From Sphingomonas sp. (GTDB taxonomy: Bacteria > Pseudomonadota > Alphaproteobacteria > Sphingomonadales > Sphingomonadaceae), in the NCBI RefSeq assembly GCF_026460985.1, contig NZ_JAPKNM010000039.1:1-53045 (forward strand): a stretch of 53,045 nt of DNA, in the 5' to 3' direction. Position numbers and translations under genes: made by a program. This document shows, piece by piece, positions 26,223-32,873 of the stretch. How positions within the stretch are numbered: position 1 is the stretch's first letter; each line of letters begins with the position of its first letter. The notes beneath the pieces were generated by a model, which saw only the letters and a program-made list of their open reading frames with translations, ran no database searches and was not told the DNA's origin.

Positions 26223-26654
26223 TCAGTTCTTCGCGGGCAGGCGCGTCACCTGGATGTGTACGGCGCGCCAGCGGCCATCGACCCGCCGGAAGGTATCGGT
26301 GAAACGGAAGGCGCTGGCGAAGCGCTTGCCGTCGGAAGTGCCCGACAGCGTGGTCTCGGCGCTGACCAGGAAGGCGTCGGGGCCGAGTGGCACCAGGCGG
26401 CGATCGACGAGCACGATCGGGTCGAAAGCGTCGCCGGGGGCGGTCCAGCCATGGATGAAGGCCTGCTTGCCCAGGCGCTTGCCGCTGCCGTCGATGAAGA
26501 TCAGGTCGTCGGCGACCATGCGCTCCAGCGCTGCGGCGTCCTTGGCCAGCTGCGCGCGGTCGAACGCGTCGGCGACCTGCAACAGGCTCTCCGCCGTGGG
26601 CTGAGCTTGCGGGGACAGGAACAAGGCGGCGGCGATCGTCATTCCCTGGATCAT
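26223..26654 (-). CDS. NTF2-like (DUF4440/SnoaL-type) protein
   Basis: A 143-residue protein with a short hydrophobic N-terminus (MTIAAALFLSPQAQP, possible signal) followed by an NTF2-like cone fold: AFDRAQLAKDAAALERMVADDLIFIDGSGKRLGKQAF... and the closing strand RRVDGRWRAVHIQVTRL. Such proteins include small enzymes and ketosteroid-isomerase-like binding proteins; no catalytic pair can be fixed from sequence alone. It is divergent from the GNAT gene, with which it shares a 99-bp upstream region. Confidence 0.65.
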   Translation of the reverse strand: MIQGMTIAAALFLSPQAQPTAESLLQVADAFDRAQLAKDAAALERMVADDLIFIDGSGKRLGKQAFIHGWTAPGDAFDPIVLVDRRLVPLGPDAFLVSAETTLSGTSDGKRFASAFRFTDTFRRVDGRWRAVHIQVTRLPAKN

Positions 26655-26753
26655 TCGCTTGCCCCCTGTGCTGCGCTTCCGTCGAGCTTAGGGGCGGCAC
26701 ACGATACCCGCAACGCCATTGCGGCGGCGCTGCCGGATCCCCAGATCGTTACG

Positions 26754-27233
26754 GTGGCGGACGGCATTCGGATAAAGCAGGCGGAGAGCGCGGCGGAACT
26801 GCGGACGGCGGCAACGCTGTTCCGGGGCTATGCGGATTCGCTTCCGGTCGACCTCGACTATCAGGATTTCGGGAGCGAGCTCGCCGGGTTGCCGGGGAAA
26901 TACGCTCCGCCCCGGGGAGCGCTGCTGCTCGCGCAGGACGCCCACGGCGCGGCACTCGGCTGCGTGGGGCTGCGGCCGCTCGACGCGGACGGGGTGTGCG
27001 AGATGAAGCGGCTCTATCTGCTGCCCGAGGCACGCGGGCTGGGGCTGGGGCGGACGCTGGCCGAGGCGGTGATCGCCGAGGCGCGGCGGCTGGGCTATCG
27101 CGAATTGCGGCTCGACACCCTGGCTTCGATGGCGCGGGCGATCGCGCTCTACGAGGCGATGGGGTTCGTCCGGATCGACCCCTATTACCGGCCGACGCCG
27201 CCGGGGACCGTGTTCATGGCGATGAGGCTTTAG
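26754..27233 (+). CDS. GNAT-family N-acetyltransferase
   Basis: A GNAT domain of about 160 residues. The acetyl-CoA loop is in LYLLPEARGLGLGRTLAEAVIAEARRLGY, followed by the usual YRELRLDTLASMARAIALYEAMGF and PYYRPTPPGTVFMAMRL. No ATG is available near the expected N-terminus; GTG 26754 is the best in-frame choice but has no clear ribosome-binding site, so the start is uncertain. The TAG stop is the first triplet of a 20-bp repeat terminus (TAGGCCGAAGCGACATTCAT) that recurs inverted at the end of xylC. Confidence 0.75.
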   Translation: MADGIRIKQAESAAELRTAATLFRGYADSLPVDLDYQDFGSELAGLPGKYAPPRGALLLAQDAHGAALGCVGLRPLDADGVCEMKRLYLLPEARGLGLGRTLAEAVIAEARRLGYRELRLDTLASMARAIALYEAMGFVRIDPYYRPTPPGTVFMAMRL

Positions 27234-27420
27234 GCCGAAGCGACATTCATCAACAGAGACTCCCCTCCCTGCAAGGGAGGGGGCGGGGGTGGGTGCGAGC
27301 GCAGCGAGCCCATCGAGCTGCGTGGAATGAAGAAAAGGCCGGGCATCGAGCCCGACCTTTTCTTACCCACCCCTAACCCCTCCCTTGCAGGGAGGGGAAT
27401 CTGAATGCCGCTTCGACCTA
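27231..27420. repeat. Family B element, copy 3, with 20-bp terminal inverted repeats
   Basis: The core 27262-27397 is bounded by TCCCCTCCCTGCAAGGGAGG and its complement. The outer ends 27231-27250 and 27401-27420 are a 20-bp inverted repeat matching at 17 positions. Each outer end starts with the TAG stop of the flanking convergent gene (GNAT, xylC). A strong hairpin with T tract lies at its centre. Confidence 0.85.
27330..27364. terminator. Bidirectional intrinsic terminator between GNAT and xylC
   Basis: AAGAAAAGGCCGGGC, loop ATCGA, then GCCCGACCTTTTCTT: a 15-bp arm with one mismatch, flanked by A-rich and T-rich ends so that it can work on both strands. It is carried inside the repeat element. 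Confidence 0.85.
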
Positions 27421-28308
27421 AACGCCCACGCGGATCGGCGTGCCGGGCTGGCCGGGGACGCTGACTTCGAAGCGGAACAGGTCGCCGGCGTGCGGCTCCT
27501 TGGCGAGGTCGCCGGGGGCGAGGTGCTTGTTGGCGGTGGTGGCGTAGACGGTCTTGAGGTCGGGGCCGCCGAATGCGATCTTGGTGATCGCGCTGACCGG
27601 GAACCTGACTTCCTCGAGCAGCTCACCGCCAGGCGAATAGCGGCGCACGCCCCAGCCCATGTAGAGGCCGATCCAGACGCAGCCTTCGCTGTCGACGGTG
27701 GGGCCGTCGGGATAGCCTTCCGCATTGGGGATGCGGGCGAATTCGCGGCGGTTCGCCAGCATGCCGGCATCGTCGACGTCGCAGGCATAGACCACCCCGC
27801 CGAGCGTATCGACATGGTAGAGCGTCTTGCCGTCGGGCGAGACCGCGGGGCCGTTGGTGATCGAGACCTGCGGGCTGACGGGCACGCAGGCGCCGTCGCC
27901 GCCGAGGCGGTAGATCGTGCCGGTGATCGCGCTCTCGCCGTCGTCCATGCTGCCGAACCACAGCCGGCCCAAGGGATCGACGGTGGCGTCGTTGAGGCGG
28001 TTGGTCGGCAGGTCGGGCTCGGGCGCGCAGATATGCGTGAAGCTGCCGTCGCGCTCGTCGAAGCGGGCGAGGCCGGTCTGGAGCCCGGCGACGAAGCCGC
28101 CGCTCTCGACCGGCAGGATGAAGCCGACCTGGCCGGGCGCGTTCCAGCTGCGCGTCGCGCCGCTCGCCGGATCGTAGCGGTGGATCTGGTAGCCCTTGAT
28201 GTCGACGAACCAGAGCGCCTGGTCGCGCTCGACCCAGACCGGACCTTCGCCGAGCGGCGCTCCGAGCTGCCAAATGCTGACCGGCTCGGAAATCGCCACC
28301 TTGCTCAT
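27418..28308 (-). CDS. xylC: Xylono-lactonase, SMP-30/gluconolactonase family
   Basis: Hydrolyses D-xylono-1,4-lactone, the product of XylB, to D-xylonate. The 296-residue six-bladed propeller contains the metal-binding elements LGEGPVWV (Glu, about 19-26), LPTNRLNDATVD (Asn/Asp, about 101-112), NGPAV and YPDGPTVDSEG (Asp, about 198-208). It begins 1 nt after the xylB stop, so translation is coupled in an xylX-xylB-xylC operon. The TAG stop coincides with the end of a family B element. Specificity for xylonolactone is inferred from the operon; the fold is certain. Confidence 0.92.
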   Translation of the reverse strand: MSKVAISEPVSIWQLGAPLGEGPVWVERDQALWFVDIKGYQIHRYDPASGATRSWNAPGQVGFILPVESGGFVAGLQTGLARFDERDGSFTHICAPEPDLPTNRLNDATVDPLGRLWFGSMDDGESAITGTIYRLGGDGACVPVSPQVSITNGPAVSPDGKTLYHVDTLGGVVYACDVDDAGMLANRREFARIPNAEGYPDGPTVDSEGCVWIGLYMGWGVRRYSPGGELLEEVRFPVSAITKIAFGGPDLKTVYATTANKHLAPGDLAKEPHAGDLFRFEVSVPGQPGTPIRVGV

Positions 28309-28309
28309 C

Positions 28310-29107
28310 TTATCGCCACCCTGCGTCCACGAAATATTCGTGGCCCGTTACCAGCCGGGCGTCGTCCGAGGCAAGGAACAACGCCATGGCGGCGATGTCG
28401 TCGGGGACGAGGCGGCCCTTGAGGCACTGCGCCTTGACGATCTCGGCCTCGCCCTCGGGCGTGTACCACTTCATCTGGCGCACCGTCTTGACGTTGCCGG
28501 GGACGATGCAGACCGAGCGGATATTGTCGGGGCCGAGCTCGCGCGCGAAGCTGCGGGTGAGGCCCTCGATGCCGGCCTTGCAGGTCTGGTAGAGGGCGAG
28601 CTCCTCGAGCGCCAAGTGCCACGAGATCGAGCCGAGATTGACGATCACGCCGCCGCCCTGGGCCTTCATCCCCGGGATCACCGCCTGCGCGGCGAAGAAC
28701 AAATGCTTGAGGTTCACCGCGATGCGGTTGTCCCAATATTCGGGCGTGACCTGCTCGATCGTGTGGCGATCGTCGTTGGCGGCGTTGTTGATGAGGATGT
28801 CGAACGCGCCGTGCTCCGCGATCAGCGCGGCGATCGCGGCCTGGACCGCGACGACGTCGGTGAGGTCGCAGCGCTGGAACACCGGAGCGATCGCGGCGCC
28901 CTTCAGGCTCTCGACGAGCGTGGCCGAATCCTCCTCGGCGATGTCGAAGAAGGTGACCTGCGCGCCCTGGCGGACGAAGCCCTCGACCAGGCCCGCGCCG
29001 ATGCCAGAGCCGCCGCCGGTGATCAGCACGCGCTTGCCCTTGAGGCTGGGATAGATCGCCCGCTGATCGCGCGCGAGCGGCAGGTGCGTGGGATCAGCTT
29101 CGGCCAT
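28310..29107 (-). CDS. xylB: D-xylose 1-dehydrogenase, short-chain dehydrogenase
   Basis: NAD+-dependent oxidation of D-xylose to xylonolactone, first step of the Weimberg pathway. Rossmann motif GGGSGIGAG, NNAANDDRH, catalytic Ser in GSISWH and YQTCKAG (Tyr/Lys pair) are present. The C-terminus HEYFVDAGWR is nearly that of Caulobacter XylB. With the start at 29107 (AGGAA about 13 bases upstream) the protein has 265 residues; an in-frame ATG at 29158 would add 17 residues without a ribosome-binding site. Either gives an N-terminal extension of some 20 residues relative to the Caulobacter enzyme. It is the second gene of the xylX operon. Confidence 0.92.
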   Translation of the reverse strand: MAEADPTHLPLARDQRAIYPSLKGKRVLITGGGSGIGAGLVEGFVRQGAQVTFFDIAEEDSATLVESLKGAAIAPVFQRCDLTDVVAVQAAIAALIAEHGAFDILINNAANDDRHTIEQVTPEYWDNRIAVNLKHLFFAAQAVIPGMKAQGGGVIVNLGSISWHLALEELALYQTCKAGIEGLTRSFARELGPDNIRSVCIVPGNVKTVRQMKWYTPEGEAEIVKAQCLKGRLVPDDIAAMALFLASDDARLVTGHEYFVDAGWR

Positions 29108-29182
29108 GGAGATTGCAAGTTCCTGTGAGCGCGCAGGGCGCGTGAGCGTGGTTGCCATGATGGTAAAGGATCAATTCGCTAA

Positions 29183-29197
29183 TGAAAACGGTTTTCA
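29183..29197. promoter_or_regulatory. Perfect 15-bp dyad between xylX and xylB
   Basis: TGAAAACGGTTTTCA, perfectly symmetric about one central base and overlapping the xylX stop codon. It is A/T-rich in a G/C-rich region. With a one-base centre it cannot form a useful hairpin, so an operator is more likely than a terminator. It differs from the XylR-type sites and I see no second copy in the window. Confidence 0.45.
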
Positions 29198-30322
29198 CGC
29201 GAGCAGGCCGCGCGCGGCGAGATTGCGCATCAGGTCGCGGATGCCGAATTCCCAGGGCGCAGCGGCCTTGGAGGTCGTCACGCGATTGACCAGCGCGCCG
29301 AGCTTGGGCGTCGCGATGCGGACGATATCGCCTTCCTTGTGGGTGAAGCCGCGGCCGGGATGGTCGCGGTCCTGCACCGGTGCGAAGAGCGTGCCGAGGA
29401 ACAGCGCGAAGCCGTCGGGATATTGATGTTCGCTCAGCGCCTGGCGGACGAGCTCGGTCGGATCGCGGCTGATCTCGCTCATCTTGTTGGTGCCGCTGAG
29501 CTTGTAGCCCTCGGGCCCATGGATCTCGAGGTCGACCACCGCGGCGCGGACATCGTCCATCGTGAAGTTCGCGTCGAACAGGCGGATGAACGGGCCGAGC
29601 GCAGTCGAGGCGTTGTTGTCCTTGGCCTTGCCGAGGAGCAAGGCGCTGCGGCCCTCGAAATCGCGCAGATTGACGTCGTTGCCGAGCGTCGCGCCGCGCG
29701 GGGTGCCGTGGCGGTCGACGACGAGCACGACCTCGGGCTCGGGATTGTTCCAGTCGCTGTCCGAGCGGATGCCGATATCGTCGCCCCAGCCGACCGCCGA
29801 GAGGACGGGGGCCTTGGTGAACACCTCGGCATCGGGGCCGATCGCGACCTCGAGATATTGCGACCACATGCCCGCGTCGATCAGCGCGGCCTTGAGACTG
29901 GCGGCCTCTTGCGAGCCGGGGACGACCGAGCGGATGCCGGAACCGACCTTGGCCTCGAGATCGCCGCGGATCTCGGACGCCTTGTCGGCATCGCCGCGCG
30001 CGCGCTCCTCGATCACGCGCTCGATCGCCGAGAGCGCGAAGGTGACGCCGCACGCCTTGATGCACTGGAGGTCTACGGGCGCGAGCAGGCGGGGGCCGGC
30101 GTCGGTGCCGAGCGCCTCGACGCCGCAGACGGGCGTGCCGGTGAGCGTGGCGAGATCGTCGCGCTCGAGCAGATCGGCGACGGTGGGCGCGGCGGCAGAG
30201 ACGTCATGGACCACGCCGTCGCGGACGAGGACGGGGGTGGGGCCGGCTTCGAGCAGGATGCGCCCAATCAGGGTCGCCTGCGCATGATCGGCGGGCAGCA
30301 ATTCGGCAGGAGACGCTTTCAA
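29195..30322 (-). CDS. xylX: 2-keto-3-deoxy-D-xylonate dehydratase (fumarylacetoacetate-hydrolase fold)
   Basis: Dehydrates 2-keto-3-deoxyxylonate to 2-ketoglutarate semialdehyde. The 375-residue protein matches Caulobacter XylX along its length, including LLAPVDLQCIKACGVTF, VIEERARGDA, WSQYLEVAIGPDAEVFTK, WNNPEPEVVLV, LGNDVNLRDFEGRSALLLGKAKDNN and QYPDGFALFLGTLFAPVQDRD; the Glu and Asp residues in these motifs bind the metal. The frame is open upstream through the operator, so the true start must lie below it: TTG at 30322 fits best, with TAAGGCGAG spaced seven bases away. GTG 30328 is the alternative. First gene of xylX-xylB-xylC. The next enzyme, semialdehyde dehydrogenase XylA, is absent here. 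Confidence 0.94.
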   Translation of the reverse strand: MKASPAELLPADHAQATLIGRILLEAGPTPVLVRDGVVHDVSAAAPTVADLLERDDLATLTGTPVCGVEALGTDAGPRLLAPVDLQCIKACGVTFALSAIERVIEERARGDADKASEIRGDLEAKVGSGIRSVVPGSQEAASLKAALIDAGMWSQYLEVAIGPDAEVFTKAPVLSAVGWGDDIGIRSDSDWNNPEPEVVLVVDRHGTPRGATLGNDVNLRDFEGRSALLLGKAKDNNASTALGPFIRLFDANFTMDDVRAAVVDLEIHGPEGYKLSGTNKMSEISRDPTELVRQALSEHQYPDGFALFLGTLFAPVQDRDHPGRGFTHKEGDIVRIATPKLGALVNRVTTSKAAAPWEFGIRDLMRNLAARGLLA

Positions 30323-30351
30323 GATCACTCGCCTTACAGAGATTCTGGTTT

Positions 30352-30365
30352 TGATAGCGCTACCA
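30352..30365. promoter_or_regulatory. XylR-type operator upstream of xylX
   Basis: TGATAGCGCTACCA (minus strand TGGTAGCGCTATCA, identical to the site at the GH3 gene), 29 bp before the TTG start. Confidence 0.85.
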
Positions 30366-30391
30366 TTGAGTTGCGACGGCAGCGCTGTCAA
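30363..30391 (-). promoter_or_regulatory. Putative xylX promoter
   Basis: Minus strand TTGACA (30386-30391), 17-nt spacer, CAATGG (30363-30368) running into the operator. Same register as at manD. Confidence 0.5.
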
Positions 30392-30485
30392 GCCGGGCAA
30401 GGTGCCTAGAGCATCAAAATATCGGATAAATCGCAGGATTCCGTACCGGATCGGCGCGGAGGGGGAGGGGGTGTTCAGTTCCTAG

Positions 30486-30619
30486 ATCCTCCCCCGCCAG
30501 GGGGAGGTGGCGCCGAAGGCGTCGGAGGGGGAGGTAAGCAGCGCACTCTCCAACTGAGCGCAGTGATTCCGCCCCCTCCGTCAGCCTGCGGCTGACACCT
30601 CCCCCTGGCGGGGGAGGAT
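30486..30619. repeat. Family A inverted repeat, copy 5
   Basis: The 134-bp palindromic body between the xylX promoter region and the MHYT gene; together with the xylX promoter it accounts for the 316-bp gap. The MHYT stop codon begins TAGGACG, similar to the termini beside other copies. Confidence 0.9.
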
Positions 30620-30638
30620 AAAGAAGGCTGAAGGCGTC

Positions 30639-32705
30639 CTAAGCCGCGTCGCTGACCGGGTTCGCGGGCGCCGGGTCGGCGTCTCCGGTCAACGCCGGCT
30701 GGTCATATTCGGCGCGGGCCTGGGGATAGCCGAGCAGGAAACCCTGGACCTCGTCGCAGCCCTCGCGGCGCAGCACGCCCAGCTGGCGCTCGGTCTCGAT
30801 GCCCTCGGCGAGCACCGGGATCGACAGGCTCTTGCCCAAGGCGAGCACGGCGCGGACGATCGCGACCGCCTGGGGGCTGTCCTCGAGCTCGGAGACGAAC
30901 AGCCGGTCGAGCTTGATCTTGTCGAAGGGGAAGGCGCGCAGCGTCTCGAGCGAGGAATAGCCGGTGCCGAAATCGTCGAGCGCGACGCCGATGCCCATCG
31001 CCTTGATCTGGCGCAGCACGTGCAGCGCGCGATCGCGATCGGCGATGATCGCCGATTCGGTCAGCTCGATCTCGAGCCGGCGCGGCGGCAGCCCGGTATC
31101 GAGCAGCACCTGGTGGAAGAGGCGCGGCAGATCGACATGGGCCAGCTGCATCGGCGACACGTTGACCGCGACCTTGCTCTCATGGACCCAACCCGCCGCG
31201 TCGGTGCAGGCGCGGCGCAGGACCCACTCGCCCAGCGGCAGGATCAGTCCGTTCTCCTCGGCGATCGGGATGAACAGGCTGGGCGGGATCGCGCCGCGCA
31301 CCGGGTGCGTCCAGCGCAGCAGCGCCTCATAGCCGGTCACTTCGTGCGTCGTGACCGAGGTCTGCACCTGGTAGTGGAGCTCGAGCTGGCCCTGCTCGAT
31401 CGCGAAGCGCAGGTCGTTCGCCAGCTCGCGCCGGTCGCGGATCGCCTCGTCGAGCGGCGCATCGTAGAAGCAGGGCAGCACCGCCCGCCGGCTCTTGGCG
31501 CGATACATCGCCAGATCGGCATTGTTCATCAGCGTCTCGGCGTCGCGCGCGTCCGCCGGATAGACGGCGACGCCCAGGCTGGCGCCGACGCGCGCCTCGA
31601 ACGTGCCGAGCGCGAGCGGCGCCTCGAGGACGCCCTTGAGGCGATCGGTGAAGTTGGACAGCTGGACGCGATGGTCGAAGCAGATCAGCGCGACGAACTC
31701 GTCGCCGCCGAAGCGCGCGACCATCTCGTTCCGGCCGAGCTGGCCCGCCATGCGCTGGGCGAGGAGGGTCAGCACCTGGTCGCCGGCCTTGTGCCCGTGG
31801 ACGTCGTTGATTTCCTTGAAGCGGTTGAGATCGATCGCGACCACGCCGAGCTGGGTCCCGGCGGCGCGCGCGACTTCGATCTGGTGCTTGAGCTCCTGCT
31901 GGAAGCTGATGCGGTTGGGCAGGCCGGTGAGCGAATCGTTCATCGCCATGTGGTGCAGCCGCTCCATCGCGTCCGAGCGCGTCCAGCGATCGATCAGCGC
32001 GGCGAACACGCCCGCCGCGATCACCACCAGCCCGACCATCGCGGTCGCCAGTCCAAGCGCCTGCATCTGCTCGGGCTCGAGCGGCGACGCGCTGAGGCGG
32101 AGCGGGGTGATGCGCAGCGCGGTCATCGCGACGAAGTGCAAAGTCGCGATCGCGGTGACCAGCAGCCCGGTGCCGGCGGCGATCCGGTAGCGGCCGAGCG
32201 CGCGCGAGCCGATCGCGGCGAGGGCCGCGCCGCCGAAGACCACCGAGCACAGCACCGACGCGGCGACATAGGGCAGGCGCCACTCGACCAGGCCGTCGAC
32301 GCGATAGGCGGCCATGCCGGTGAAGTGCATGCCCGAGATGGCGAGCCCGACGAGGCCCCCCCCTAGGATCGAGCTGAGGAGATTCCTGTGCAGGACCGCG
32401 ACGGCGAAGCCGATGCCGGTCCCGGCGATCGCGGCGATCAGCGACACGATGGTGAGCACCGGATCGAGCCGTACCGGCACCCCGGCGCGATAGGCGAGCA
32501 TGGCGACGAAATGGGTGCACCAGATCGTGGCGCCCGCCCCGACGGCGGTGAGGAACAGCCAGGCGACGCGGTGCGCGCCGCTGGTGACCTGCGCGCGGCC
32601 GAACATCTGCATGATGGCGAATGCGCCGGTGCAGCAGACGAATACGGCGAGCAGGACCAGCCAGGGATCATGGTCCCGGCCGATGCACAAGGCGACGTCG
32701 ATCAT
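30639..32705 (-). CDS. MHYT-GGDEF-EAL cyclic-di-GMP signalling protein
   Basis: Inner-membrane c-di-GMP enzyme of 688 residues. Residues about 10-245 form a seven-helix MHYT sensor, with His/Met clusters CTHFVAM, GMHFTGMAAY and TLHFVAMTAL that may bind a metal and sense O2, CO or NO. GGDEF domain about 265-425 with intact RFGGDEF (about 330), and EAL domain about 440-675 with intact EALLRW, ELTESAII and DDFGTGYSSLE. Both synthase and phosphodiesterase motifs look active. ATG 32705 is chosen because upstream in-frame sequence is non-coding in character. It sits alone between the xylose and N-glycan loci, so any regulatory link to them is speculative. Confidence 0.93.
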   Translation of the reverse strand: MIDVALCIGRDHDPWLVLLAVFVCCTGAFAIMQMFGRAQVTSGAHRVAWLFLTAVGAGATIWCTHFVAMLAYRAGVPVRLDPVLTIVSLIAAIAGTGIGFAVAVLHRNLLSSILGGGLVGLAISGMHFTGMAAYRVDGLVEWRLPYVAASVLCSVVFGGAALAAIGSRALGRYRIAAGTGLLVTAIATLHFVAMTALRITPLRLSASPLEPEQMQALGLATAMVGLVVIAAGVFAALIDRWTRSDAMERLHHMAMNDSLTGLPNRISFQQELKHQIEVARAAGTQLGVVAIDLNRFKEINDVHGHKAGDQVLTLLAQRMAGQLGRNEMVARFGGDEFVALICFDHRVQLSNFTDRLKGVLEAPLALGTFEARVGASLGVAVYPADARDAETLMNNADLAMYRAKSRRAVLPCFYDAPLDEAIRDRRELANDLRFAIEQGQLELHYQVQTSVTTHEVTGYEALLRWTHPVRGAIPPSLFIPIAEENGLILPLGEWVLRRACTDAAGWVHESKVAVNVSPMQLAHVDLPRLFHQVLLDTGLPPRRLEIELTESAIIADRDRALHVLRQIKAMGIGVALDDFGTGYSSLETLRAFPFDKIKLDRLFVSELEDSPQAVAIVRAVLALGKSLSIPVLAEGIETERQLGVLRREGCDEVQGFLLGYPQARAEYDQPALTGDADPAPANPVSDAA

Positions 32706-32835
32706 AAGGTGCGACCCAGCAAATTGTGGCCCGGCCTGACACCGGTACCACTCGATCCCCCTAAGTGGGCGACGCAGGTTAAAAGGAGATGAAGTTGCGC
32801 GGGCGGACGGTGCGCGGGTTCCGGTCCCGCGAATT

Positions 32836-32849
32836 GGCCCTATAGGACC
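32836..32849. promoter_or_regulatory. Candidate GntR-regulon dyad upstream of cutC
   Basis: GGCCCTATAGGACC: palindromic except for one pair, core CCTATAGG, 25 bp before cutC. The core recurs at 33601. Confidence 0.45.
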
Positions 32850-32873
32850 TTTCTTATGACCTGGAGGGTGGGG

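Noticed and set aside
25278..27233. Genomic island between xylD and xylC
   Set aside because: Four small ordinary-looking genes without integrase, tRNA or direct repeats; composition looks like the surroundings. Only the repeats at its edges are unusual.
28310..29158. xylB starting at ATG 29158
   Set aside because: No ribosome-binding site; the extra 17 residues are not part of the family. ATG 29107 preferred.
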